From Gammaproteobacteria bacterium (lineage in GTDB: Bacteria; Gemmatimonadota; Gemmatimonadetes; Longimicrobiales; Gaopeijiaceae): a stretch of 42,866 nucleotides of DNA. This document shows, one piece after another, positions 31,296 through 39,976 of the stretch (the stretch's first letter is position 1; every line of letters begins with the position of its first letter). The stretch covers positions 1 through 42,866 of the forward strand of contig VXNP01000150.1 in assembly GCA_009840525.1 (NCBI GenBank), written 5' to 3'. The notes under the pieces were generated by a model that saw only the letters and a list, made by a program, of their open reading frames with translations, was not told the origin of the DNA and did not search any database. A program made the position numbers and the translations under genes.

Positions 31296-32297
31296 ATGAA
31301 CAGTGAAACGCTGGTAGTCGGGAGCGCGGATGCGCCTCCCGGGACGATGACCAGGGGCGTGATCCCGGTCGGATCGGACGCGGCGGCGGTTGCGCGCGAG
31401 ATTCCCATCCTGATATGCCGGGGCGCATCCGACGGCCCGATCCTCTGGATCAACGGCGCCACCCACGGGGACGAGCCCGAGGGGGCGCTCTCGATCTTCA
31501 AGCTGTTCGGGACGCTCGACGCAGCCGAGGTGCGCGGGACGGTGGTCGGGGTTCCGGCGATGAACGTGCCCGCGTTCGAGGCGGGCAAGCGCGGCGATCC
31601 GCTGGATACCTTCTCCTACGACATGAACCGCATCTACCCGGGACGGGCCGATGGCTATCCGACCGAAAGGGCGGCGTGGGCGCACTGGCAGGCCATGAAG
31701 GACACCTGCGACCTTCAGATCGCCGTGCATTCGGGAGGAGAGCACTCCTACCTCGCGCACATGATCTTCGCCTCCGACAACCCGCCCAGCTTCGAGCTGG
31801 CGGCGGCGATGGGGCCGCAATGGGACCTGGTGTTCCGCAGCGGTGTGGGCGGCGCCAATCCCTCCTCGAAGATCGCCGAACTGGGCAAGGCCGGGATCAC
31901 GATCGAGCTGGGGGGCAATTGCCGCACCCTCACCTCCGACTTCCACGCCGTGGCCGAGGACCTCGCGGGCAGCTATCGCAACGTGATGTGCCACTACGGG
32001 ATGCTCGAGGGCGAGGCGCGTCATGCCGCCAGGTGGCGCATGGGGCACCAGCAGGCGCTGCTGGCTCCGGCCTCCGGGATGTGGGTCGGCGAGCCGAACG
32101 TCCCTTTCGAGACGTCGATCCCGGCGGGAACGCCGCTGGGACGGGTCTTCGATCTTTACGGCGATGAGTGCGCTACGGTCATGGCCCCGCAGGAGGGCGT
32201 GGTGTTCGGGCTGCGCTCGCGTCCCGCGGTGATCGAGGGCGAGTGGTGCTGCTTCTACGGCATCATCGACGAGGTGCGGAGCGACCTGCTGGGGTAG
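31296..32297 (+). CDS. Succinylglutamate desuccinylase/aspartoacylase family (M14) enzyme
   Basis: 333 residues from ATG 31296, which has AGGAAG six bases upstream. ATG 31248 would add 16 residues that do not look conserved. Zinc ligands are visible: NGATHGDEPEG (His57, Glu60) and QIAVHSGG (His145). The DMNRIYPG segment (Asn111-Arg112) matches substrate binding in this family, and a C-terminal beta domain follows (SGMWVGEPN, GTPLGRVFDLYGDE). Such enzymes remove acyl groups from N-acyl amino acids or related amides. It may act with the Ldh-family gene 63 bases upstream. The 3' end overlaps the convergent class V aminotransferase-fold gene by 35 bases. Confidence 0.88.
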   Translation: MNSETLVVGSADAPPGTMTRGVIPVGSDAAAVAREIPILICRGASDGPILWINGATHGDEPEGALSIFKLFGTLDAAEVRGTVVGVPAMNVPAFEAGKRGDPLDTFSYDMNRIYPGRADGYPTERAAWAHWQAMKDTCDLQIAVHSGGEHSYLAHMIFASDNPPSFELAAAMGPQWDLVFRSGVGGANPSSKIAELGKAGITIELGGNCRTLTSDFHAVAEDLAGSYRNVMCHYGMLEGEARHAARWRMGHQQALLAPASGMWVGEPNVPFETSIPAGTPLGRVFDLYGDECATVMAPQEGVVFGLRSRPAVIEGEWCCFYGIIDEVRSDLLG

Positions 32298-33447
32298 GTG
32301 GACTCCGTCCTGCCCTTGTGGCGGGCCTCGCCTTCCCCAGCACCTCCACGAATTCGTCCACTTCGTCAACCGTGTTGTAGAAGTGCGGGCTGGCCCGAAC
32401 GACGCCGGGGCGGCTGTCCACGATGATTCCGCGGTCGGCGAGCTGTTTGACCGCGTCCGCCGGTGCCGGATGACGAACCGGGACGATCGCGGAGCGCTCA
32501 TCCGGGTCGCCGGCGACCCGAGGCGAGAGACCGGCGGCTCGGCAGCCGTCGATCAATCGTTCCGTCAGCATCACGTTCCGGGCCTGAATCGCCTCGACGC
32601 CGGTTTCGTCGATGATGTCCTGACCGCCGAGCGCCGTGTGGACCGTGGCGAGCGCGGGTGTCCCGAGCTCGAAGCGGCGGGCATCCGCGTGATAGCGGAA
32701 TTCGCCGGGGTTGAAGCGGAACTGGTCCTCTGTGGCGAACCAGCTGGTGATCCTCGGCTCGAGGGCCGGGATCAGGTCCTCGCGCACGTAGAGGTATGCG
32801 AGCCCCGGACCTCCGCAGAGCCACTTGAGCGGGCCGGCGGTATAGAAGTCCACGCCGGTCGCCGGGAGATCAACCGGAATCTGGCCCGCGCCCTGGTAGC
32901 CATCGATGAGACAATATGCTCCCGCCCGGTGCGCGATCTCGGCGATCGACTTCATGTCGAGGATGGCGCCGGTGGTGAAGAAGACGTGGCTGGTCGCTAT
33001 GGCCAGCGTGCGCTCGTCGACGGCGTCCTCGAACTGCTGCGGGTCGACCCGGACGCCATCCGGACTCTCCAGCACGACCATCTCCACCCCGGGGCGCACC
33101 TTCCACTGGTACAGCAGCGTGGGAAAGTCGAGTTCGGTCGTGACGATGCGGTTGCGGGTCGACCAGTCCAGGCTCTCGGAGATGACCGCGAGGCACGCGG
33201 AGGTGGAGGGCATGAGCGCAACGGTCCCGGCGGGGGCCGCAAAGAGGTCCGCGACGCGGCCCCGCAGTTCGGCGAGCAGCCCCCACCAGTGCTCGTACCA
33301 TGCCGAGGCACCCATATCGTGCCAGCGGTCCAGAAAGTCCTCCAGGCGCTCCTCGGCCCGGGTCGACAGAGCGCCCAGCGAGCAGGAGTTCAGGTAGTTG
33401 CGGCGATGGAGGATCGGGAAGGCCGCGCGGATGTCGTCGAAGTTCAC
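32263..33447 (-). CDS. Class V aminotransferase-fold PLP enzyme
   Basis: 394 residues, GTG start with GGAG nine bases upstream. The PLP fold is clear: LNSCSLGALS near the N-terminus, SHVFFTTGAILDM, the pyridine-binding Asp182 in CLIDGYQGAG, and the Schiff-base Lys208 in YTAGPLKWLCGGPG. This group includes cysteine desulfurase-like, isopenicillin-N-epimerase-like and kynureninase-like enzymes. KWLCGGPG is nearest the epimerase-like or generic group, so a specific activity is not assigned. The C-terminus ends in a basic, proline-rich tail that overlaps the opposing M14 gene. It follows the dihydropyrimidinase gene by 62 bases, suggesting use of its amino-acid product. Confidence 0.88.
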   Translation of the reverse strand: MNFDDIRAAFPILHRRNYLNSCSLGALSTRAEERLEDFLDRWHDMGASAWYEHWWGLLAELRGRVADLFAAPAGTVALMPSTSACLAVISESLDWSTRNRIVTTELDFPTLLYQWKVRPGVEMVVLESPDGVRVDPQQFEDAVDERTLAIATSHVFFTTGAILDMKSIAEIAHRAGAYCLIDGYQGAGQIPVDLPATGVDFYTAGPLKWLCGGPGLAYLYVREDLIPALEPRITSWFATEDQFRFNPGEFRYHADARRFELGTPALATVHTALGGQDIIDETGVEAIQARNVMLTERLIDGCRAAGLSPRVAGDPDERSAIVPVRHPAPADAVKQLADRGIIVDSRPGVVRASPHFYNTVDEVDEFVEVLGKARPATRAGRSPPTPAGRSAPRR

Positions 33448-33509
33448 GTGCCCGTCTCCGAACCCGGCTCGGACTTCACCCGGCGCGACACCCCCGCGAC
33501 CTCGGCACG

Positions 33510-34919
33510 CTACGGCAGCGCCGCCGGATCGATCCGCCCGCGCTCGGCCAGGCGTCCCCTGCCCCGCTCCGCGACCGGCTCCCCGCGGTCGACGATGATC
33601 TCACCGCGCGAAATGGTCCAGGTCGGGAAGCCCCTCACTCGCATCCCCTGGAAGGGACTGTAGTCGACGGCGGAGTGGAGCCTGGCCGCATCGATTTCGG
33701 TCTCCGCCTCCGGGTCCACGACGATGACGTCCGCGTCGGCTCCGGCGTCCAGCGTGCCCTTGCGCGGGTACATGCCGAAGATGCGCGCCGGATTGGTGGA
33801 GGCGAGCTCCACGAAGCGCTGGGGCGAGATCAGGCCGGTCGATACCCCGCCGGCGAACACCAGGGGCAGGCGGGTTTCGATCCCCGGCAGGCCGTTGGGG
33901 ATGCGGGTGAAGTTGTCGCGCCCGGTGGTCTTCTGGTCGCGGTAGCGGAAGGGAGCGTGGTCGGAGGACACTTGCTGGATCGATCCGTCCGCCAGGGCGC
34001 TCCAGAGGGCGTCGCGGTGCTCCGCGGCCCGCATAGGGGGGCTGCACACGAACTTGGCGACCTCGAATCCGCCGCAGGGGTCGTAGACGGTGTCGTCGAG
34101 CACCAGGTACTGCGGGCAGGTCTCGGCCACGACCGGGTCGCCGCGCTCGCGGGCGGCGGCCACGTGACCCGCCGCACCTGACGAGGTGACGTGCGCGATG
34201 CAGAGGGGCGCACCCACAACCCCGGCCAGCATGATGGCTCGATGGGTCGCCTCCGCCTCCACCACCGGGGGGCGGCTGGGGGCGTGGTAGGCGGGACCGG
34301 TCTTGCCGTCGCTGAGGTGCTGGTTGATCAGGTACGTGACCGCGCAGTCGTTCTCGCAGTGCACGTACAAGAGTCCGCCGTTGGCGCCGGTCGCCTCGAG
34401 CAGCCGCAACAGCCCGTCGTCGTTGACGATCTTGTCGCCGTACGTCATGTAGACCTTGAAGGAGGGGAATCCTCCCCCGATCAACTCCGGCACTTCGGCG
34501 ATGACATCGTCGCGGACATCCGTGACAATGGTGTGAAAGCCATAGTCGATGACGGCGTCGGGCGCGATTTCGCCCAGGCGGCGGTCGCGCGCCAGCGCCA
34601 GCGTCTCGCCTCGCCGCTGAAGCGAGAAGTCGATGATGGTGGTGACGCCCCCGCACGCCCCGGCGACGGTGCCGGTATGGAAGTCGTCGGCGGTGGTGAT
34701 CCCCAGGCGGTCGATGGGGTGGGCCAGGTGGGTGTGGGTGTCGATGCCCCCGGGCATGACCCAGTGGCCGCGCGCGTCAAGGACCTCGCCCCCGGTGGTC
34801 AGGTCCTGTCCGACATCCGCAATCCGCCCGTCGCGGATCAGGACGTCAGCCGGTTCCATCCGGTCGGCAGTTACCACGGTGCCGCCGGCGATCAGCAGTT
34901 CGCTCACGGGCGCTCCCAT
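33510..34919 (-). CDS. Dihydropyrimidinase/D-hydantoinase
   Basis: 469 residues from ATG 34919, preceding SELLIAGGTVVTADR, the typical family start. ATG 34946 is an alternative. It reversibly opens six-membered dihydropyrimidine or five-membered hydantoin rings to N-carbamoyl amino acids. The binuclear metal site is complete: GGIDTHTHLAHP (His62, His64), carboxylated Lys155 in FPSFKVYMTY, His187 in YVHCEND, His243 in IAHVTS and Asp320 in SSDHAPF. Tyr160, the usual catalytic tyrosine, is present. Length is right for the family. No N-carbamoyl amidase is adjacent, but the NCS2-type permease and amino-acid enzymes nearby suit ureide uptake and use. It lies downstream of the peroxiredoxin gene by 86 bases. 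Confidence 0.92.
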   Translation of the reverse strand: MGAPVSELLIAGGTVVTADRMEPADVLIRDGRIADVGQDLTTGGEVLDARGHWVMPGGIDTHTHLAHPIDRLGITTADDFHTGTVAGACGGVTTIIDFSLQRRGETLALARDRRLGEIAPDAVIDYGFHTIVTDVRDDVIAEVPELIGGGFPSFKVYMTYGDKIVNDDGLLRLLEATGANGGLLYVHCENDCAVTYLINQHLSDGKTGPAYHAPSRPPVVEAEATHRAIMLAGVVGAPLCIAHVTSSGAAGHVAAARERGDPVVAETCPQYLVLDDTVYDPCGGFEVAKFVCSPPMRAAEHRDALWSALADGSIQQVSSDHAPFRYRDQKTTGRDNFTRIPNGLPGIETRLPLVFAGGVSTGLISPQRFVELASTNPARIFGMYPRKGTLDAGADADVIVVDPEAETEIDAARLHSAVDYSPFQGMRVRGFPTWTISRGEIIVDRGEPVAERGRGRLAERGRIDPAALP

Positions 34920-34987
34920 GTGCTCTTGACCCCCGGACCCGCGCATTTCTCGGTGTGCGCGAGCCCGGGGGCCGGTGAATGCCTCTT

Positions 34988-35005
34988 GCGATGACCCGGG
35001 TATCG

Positions 35006-35006
<1 letters not shown>
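34988..35006. promoter_or_regulatory. Loop-free dyad between peroxiredoxin and hydantoinase genes
   Basis: GCGATgACCCGGGTATCGC is a near-perfect palindrome: 9-bp arms with one extra G and no loop, ending at the first base of the peroxiredoxin stop codon and 69 bases before the hydantoinase start. A loop-free dyad suits a protein-binding operator rather than an RNA hairpin. Function is inference. Confidence 0.3.
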
Positions 35007-35665
<659 letters not shown>

Positions 35666-35845
35666 GGGTCCTCCTGTTCCGGTTCGGGTGCGAATGCCGG
35701 CGGGCTCGCAAGCGTAGCCGCCGAAACGGGACTACGCCACACGGGGTTGCCGGTTCCCGTCGACGCGCGCCTGCTCGCGCACCGACGCGGTAGTCCCGCG
35801 CGAATTCAATCTCGCGGACGGAAGCGGAGCCTCCGCCCAGCCATC

Positions 35846-37048
35846 CTAAAGGCTGCGGGCGAATCTCCGTATCCGTTCCATCGACTCGAGGATGCGAGCC
35901 TCGGGACACAGGAGCGAGACCCGTACCCAGTTGCGCCATCTCGCACCGAAGGAGGCCCCGGGGAACATCAGCACGCCCGCCTCGTCCAGGAGGCGGTAGC
36001 AGAAGTTCTCGGCGTCCATTCCGAAGCGCGAGACGTCGGCCCACATGAACAGGCCTCCGCCGTGGGGACCGTGCGGGACGCCCAGGTCGGCAAAGCCGTC
36101 GATCAGCGCCTGGCGCCGGCACCGATACCGCGCCAGGTACTCCGGACGCGGGTCCGGATCGGCCTCGAGGGCTGCGACGGCCGTGTATTGCGAGAACGCC
36201 GGACACGGGCCCGACGTCGTGCTCTTGATGGCCTCCACCGCGTCGATGAAGGCCGGCGGACCGATGAGGTAGCCGACCCGGAAGCCGGTCATCGCGTAGG
36301 CCTTGGAGAACCCCGAAAGGACCACCGTGCGCCCGCGGGCGCCATCCGCCGCAAGCAGCGACAGGAAGGGCTCCTCGCGGAAGACCACGTCCTCGTAGAT
36401 CTCGTCGGATACCACTACCATGCCGAGGTCGGCCGCGGCCCCTGCCAGATCGCGCACGCCCTGCGGGCCTACGCAGGATCCGGTCGGGTTCGAAGGATTC
36501 ACGAAGACGAGCAGCTTGCACCCCCGCGCGTGTTGCCTCAGTTCGTCGCCCCCGAGCTCGAAGGGCCGATCGCCTCCGGTTGGGACGGGCACGATGTCGC
36601 CGCCCGCGGTCCCGATCGCCTGGTCGTAGGAGCTGTAGCGCGGATCCTGACAGGCGACCCGGTCGCCCGGGTCGACGAGCGCCAGCATGGCCAGGAACAG
36701 CCCCTCCTGGGCGCCGTTGGTGATGGCGATTTCGGTGGCGGGATCGACGTCCACGCCCTTCTCCCGGGCGTACCGGCGGGCGATGCCCTCGCGCAGCGGG
36801 AGCAGGCCACGCACCGGTCCTCCGTCCCCTGCGACCATCTCCGCGCCCGCCGCTTCGGCGAAACGAGCCAGGCCGTCCTCCACAATCGCCGGCTGGGTGT
36901 GCAGATCCGGATCGCCGCGCCCCAGCGAGATGACGTTCTCTCTTTCGCGCGCGAGCGCCATCATCTTGTAACGAAGCGAGGTGGCCGCCTCCCCCTTCCG
37001 TAGCGACGCCGAGCCCGCGCGTTCCCGGGACTTCATCGGGGCGCTCAT
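35846..37048 (-). CDS. Class I/II pyridoxal-phosphate aminotransferase
   Basis: 400 residues from ATG 37048, whose ATG overlaps the previous stop (ATGA). Fold-type I landmarks are complete: ITNGAQEGLFLAMLAL (109-124), the substrate/PLP Asn in NPSNPTG (184-190), SDEIYED (Asp215, Tyr218), Schiff-base Lys249 in LSGFSKAYAMTGFRVGY and phosphate-binding Arg257. It resembles aspartate- or aromatic-type aminotransferases of subfamily I-gamma and moves an amino group between an amino acid and a 2-oxo acid. It is the last gene of a three-gene operon with an SDR and a pseudo-aminotransferase. An SDR and a 2-hydroxyacid dehydrogenase upstream suggest interconversion of hydroxy, oxo and amino acids (inference). 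Confidence 0.93.
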   Translation of the reverse strand: MSAPMKSRERAGSASLRKGEAATSLRYKMMALARERENVISLGRGDPDLHTQPAIVEDGLARFAEAAGAEMVAGDGGPVRGLLPLREGIARRYAREKGVDVDPATEIAITNGAQEGLFLAMLALVDPGDRVACQDPRYSSYDQAIGTAGGDIVPVPTGGDRPFELGGDELRQHARGCKLLVFVNPSNPTGSCVGPQGVRDLAGAAADLGMVVVSDEIYEDVVFREEPFLSLLAADGARGRTVVLSGFSKAYAMTGFRVGYLIGPPAFIDAVEAIKSTTSGPCPAFSQYTAVAALEADPDPRPEYLARYRCRRQALIDGFADLGVPHGPHGGGLFMWADVSRFGMDAENFCYRLLDEAGVLMFPGASFGARWRNWVRVSLLCPEARILESMERIRRFARSL

Positions 37049-37830
37049 GGCCGCACCCCCAGCGCCCATAGCGCGGCGCGCTGCGACGGAGCCGGTGAGC
37101 AGATCGACGACGCCTGCTTCCACTTGGCGATGCGTGGCCGCACGGCAACGGGAGCCGCAACGAAGCCGAGAGAGAACGGCTGCATCCCGTCCAGGCCGTG
37201 CAGCGAGCCGATCACGATCGCGTCCGTGGGGACGGCGGCCTCGGCGCCCGAGCCGCCGAAGAGGCGGTCGCCGATGGCATGTACCTGAACGAGCCCCGGG
37301 GTTTCGGACGTGTTCCCGTTTCCGGGGGTTCCCGCCCCGGCCCCGTGTTCGATCAAGTGGAAGGCAGCCTCGGCTTCTGATGCAGCATCAGTGCCGGGTT
37401 CGATCACGCGCACCCGCATCCAGTCGAGCAGGCGCTGATGCCGGCTTTCGGGTCGTGCGACGATTGCGGCTCCCTCTCCGCCGCCGAGGCCCAGGATGGT
37501 CGCGAAGAGCGACTCCCCTTCTCCCTGGGTAATGAGCACGCCGTCGGGTTCGCGGGCGGGGAAGCCCACGTCGGGCAGAGCCTCGCCCACGCGCCGGCGC
37601 AGCTCCCCCATTCCGGGGCGGTCCGGATAGTGGGTTTCCCCCGCCAGCAGGTGATGGCGCAGGCCGGCGAGAAGTCCCTCGCTCGGGCCTGCCCGCGTAG
37701 GTGCCGGCCACTGAGCCGACTCGATGCTCGCGAAGGACTTCACCGCGGTCCCAGCCCGTTGGGAGACGGCTGCCTCCATGGCGGCCCCCTCAGTTCCCTC
37801 GGGCCCGCTTCCGTTGCCTGGTTCGGTCAT
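37045..37830 (-). CDS. Aminotransferase-like pseudoenzyme
   Basis: 261 residues from ATG 37830, which overlaps the SDR stop as ATGA; its own stop overlaps the next ATG the same way. Two segments align with the neighbouring aminotransferase: VLITQGEGESLFATILGL (98-115) with its ITNGAQEGLFLAML region, and 205-257 (IVIGSLHGLDGMQPFSLGF onward) with its TVVLSGFSK to SQYTAVAAL region. At the lysine that binds PLP the residue is Gly212, and the phosphate-binding Arg is Ser220. The NPxNPTG motif is absent and the C-terminal small domain is missing. It is therefore probably catalytically dead, yet it is kept intact between two genes with coupled translation. It may form a heterodimer with, or regulate, the active enzyme. 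A decaying duplicate is the alternative. Confidence 0.7.
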   Translation of the reverse strand: MTEPGNGSGPEGTEGAAMEAAVSQRAGTAVKSFASIESAQWPAPTRAGPSEGLLAGLRHHLLAGETHYPDRPGMGELRRRVGEALPDVGFPAREPDGVLITQGEGESLFATILGLGGGEGAAIVARPESRHQRLLDWMRVRVIEPGTDAASEAEAAFHLIEHGAGAGTPGNGNTSETPGLVQVHAIGDRLFGGSGAEAAVPTDAIVIGSLHGLDGMQPFSLGFVAAPVAVRPRIAKWKQASSICSPAPSQRAALWALGVRP

Positions 37831-38654
37831 CCGACAGCCTCCGGCGAGTATTCGGCGATTTCTTGAATGCGGTCCATCACTCCCTGCGTGCCCCATTGCT
37901 CCAGCGCCTGCGTCAATGTCCAGGCGTCGAAGCGACAGCCGCTGACCTGTCCGCGCAGCCCGGCGAGAAAGAGGAACGCGGGCCCCAGTCTAACGGGATC
38001 CCGCCATCCTGCGCGCGTAGCCGCATCCGCGCTTTCCGCGTCCCGCTGCGTCAGGGAGGTCGGCTTGATCGAGAGCCCCGGCGTCACCGTGTTGGCGCTG
38101 ACGCGCGACCCCGCCAGCTCCAGCGCGAGGCATCGCGTAAATGCCTCCATGCCGAATTTGGACGCGCAATATGCCGCCTGGCGTGCGAAGGCAGCGGTCC
38201 CGGCGCGCGAGGAGACGTTGACTATGGATCCGCCCTCGTCCCCCAGGAGCGGCAGTAGATCCCGCGTCAGGAACACCGGGGCTTCCAGGTTCACGCTCAT
38301 GATGCGCCGCCAGTGCGCGGCGTCCACTGAAGCAACCGGCTCGCGTTCCAGCACTCCGGCGTTGTTGACGATCACCCGCAACCGCGGGGCCTGCTCGCAG
38401 AGGGTGCGCACCAGTCCCTTTCGTGCATCGTCGCGCCCGAGATCGGTGACGAGAATGTGGGGCTCGCCCCCCGCCGCGCGGATGTCGGACGCAGTCCACT
38501 CAAGCTCCTCCCGGACCTCCGACACCAGCCACACGCGCGCGCCCGCCGCAGCCATCGCCTGCGCGATGCCGCGACCCAGACCTCGACCGGCTCCCGTCAC
38601 GAGGACGTCGATGCCCGCGACGCCTGGCGGACCTGGAACGCTGGATGCGAGCAT
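37827..38654 (-). CDS. Short-chain dehydrogenase/reductase
   Basis: 275 residues. Classical SDR motifs: cofactor site TGAGRGLG (20-27), NNAG (97-100), catalytic Ser149 in NVSSRAG and YCASK (Tyr162, Lys166). The fold runs without gaps to a C-terminal helical tail somewhat longer than usual (FLAGLRGQVSGCRFDAWTL). It reduces or oxidises a carbonyl/alcohol with NAD(P). Its stop overlaps the start of the pseudo-aminotransferase gene (ATGA), so it is the first cistron of a three-gene unit. It follows the DUF819 gene by 79 bases. Substrate unknown; a hydroxy or keto intermediate of the aminotransferase is plausible. Confidence 0.92.
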   Translation of the reverse strand: MLASSVPGPPGVAGIDVLVTGAGRGLGRGIAQAMAAAGARVWLVSEVREELEWTASDIRAAGGEPHILVTDLGRDDARKGLVRTLCEQAPRLRVIVNNAGVLEREPVASVDAAHWRRIMSVNLEAPVFLTRDLLPLLGDEGGSIVNVSSRAGTAAFARQAAYCASKFGMEAFTRCLALELAGSRVSANTVTPGLSIKPTSLTQRDAESADAATRAGWRDPVRLGPAFLFLAGLRGQVSGCRFDAWTLTQALEQWGTQGVMDRIQEIAEYSPEAVG

Positions 38655-38733
38655 GCCCTATCGAAAGGTGCGCGCACGTCGGTTCGAGGGGATGCGGGCC
38701 ACCGGTCCCGGATCGGCGGACCCGATCCCGGCA

Positions 38734-39963
38734 CTAACCCACAAGCGCATCCACGACCCGCGCGCAGAAGAAGCCAAGGTAGTTCCCGAGCGCGTATCCG
38801 AAGATGCCCACGATGACCGCGGGGGCCACGAGCTTATGCCACTTCATCGCCATGCCGATGGCCAGGGCCGATCCGGGCCCGCCGATCGCGGCCTGGCTGG
38901 CGATCGAGACGGTGGCCAGGTCGATGCGGAAGAGCCATCCGATCCCGTACGCGACGACGACGTGGATGCCGATGATGACGATCATGAAGCTGAAGATGGG
39001 CACGCCGGCGTCGACGATGGTCGCCAGATCGGAGGCCGCGCCCAGCGCGATGAAGAAGATGTGGAGGGCGAAGTAGGAGAGCACCTCCGCCCCGCGCAGT
39101 TTCCTCACCCACGGAAGCTGCGCCACGATGAGCGCAATCGTCGTGAGCCAGAGGACTTCCGGCACGTCGCCGAAGAACTCCACGAGCCCGTACCCGGGTG
39201 AACCCACCGACATGGCGGCAAGCCGCTCCGCGAAGGCTTCGCTGATGATCCGCGCCAGCCAGAGCGCGACCAGGGGAAGGCCGCCCAGGATGGCGAAATC
39301 CGTAATGCTGATGTCGGTGTCGGTCCAGCGGCGGCGCATCGCCTCTTCCTGCGCCTCCTGATCTGCCTTTTCCGCGGCGTCGGTGGCCGGCGCCGTGGCC
39401 AGCCCCGCACCGCTTCGGCGCAGGAAGATGGCCGCCAGAACACCCGCCAGCCACACCTGGAACAGCAGGTAGGGGACCGTCGACATGTTGTCGGCCAGTG
39501 CGGCGGCGGCGAAGGTGCTCGGCTCCACCTCAAGCCCCTGCCCGACGGCGGCGAAGTTCATCCCGCCGCCGGCGAAGGCGGCCGAGAACGCCCCCGAGAG
39601 CTTCCAGGTTTCCGGCCCGACCCATCCCGCCATGGTCGCGCCCGCCACGGCCCCGCCAACGAAGCTGCCCCCGCACGCGGCCAGGTACGCGATCAGCAAG
39701 GGTCTTCCCGCGTGGGCCAATTCCTTCATCTGCGTGCCCATGATGACGAGCACGATGGCGTAGGGGATGGCGAAGGTGAACACGGCTTCGTGTGCCGGGC
39801 CGGTGTGCTCGATCACACCGACGTTGGCGAGCGTGATGCCCAGCAGGGTGCACACTACGGCGGAGCTGATCTTCTTGATGACGTCGTAGCGCTCTTCCAG
39901 CCAGCGCGCGAAGGCCACCACGGCCAGCATGAAGGCGACGACCAGAAGCGGGTCTCTCAGCAT
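38734..39963 (-). CDS. DUF819 family integral membrane protein
   Basis: 409 residues, GGAG five bases before the ATG. It is hydrophobic throughout with about ten or more membrane segments, for example LLVVAFMLAVVAFARWL, AIPYAIVLVIMGTQM and IFSFMIVIIGIHVVVAYGIGW. A charged cytoplasmic loop occurs near the middle (EKADQEAQEEAMRRRW). Family signatures include GGGMNFAAVGQGL and SQAAIGGPGSALAIGMAMKW, in which paired glycine-rich re-entrant motifs suggest a transporter fold. DUF819 (YjcL-like) proteins have no firmly established substrate. It lies 13 bases after the 2-hydroxyacid dehydrogenase gene and is probably co-transcribed with it, so a carboxylate or amino-acid derivative is a reasonable guess. 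Confidence 0.88.
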   Translation of the reverse strand: MLRDPLLVVAFMLAVVAFARWLEERYDVIKKISSAVVCTLLGITLANVGVIEHTGPAHEAVFTFAIPYAIVLVIMGTQMKELAHAGRPLLIAYLAACGGSFVGGAVAGATMAGWVGPETWKLSGAFSAAFAGGGMNFAAVGQGLEVEPSTFAAAALADNMSTVPYLLFQVWLAGVLAAIFLRRSGAGLATAPATDAAEKADQEAQEEAMRRRWTDTDISITDFAILGGLPLVALWLARIISEAFAERLAAMSVGSPGYGLVEFFGDVPEVLWLTTIALIVAQLPWVRKLRGAEVLSYFALHIFFIALGAASDLATIVDAGVPIFSFMIVIIGIHVVVAYGIGWLFRIDLATVSIASQAAIGGPGSALAIGMAMKWHKLVAPAVIVGIFGYALGNYLGFFCARVVDALVG

Positions 39964-39976
39964 GGAGGCTCCGGAC

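Noticed and set aside
32263..33447. Calling the class V enzyme kynureninase because tryptophan dioxygenase is in the window
   Set aside because: The lysine motif KWLCGGPG and the distance of about 10 kb do not support that specific activity. The family-level call is kept.
37045..37830. Frameshifted or split remnant of the neighbouring aminotransferase
   Set aside because: The downstream aminotransferase is complete by itself, and this gene has its own start and stop with ATGA overlaps on both sides. It is better read as a paralogue.
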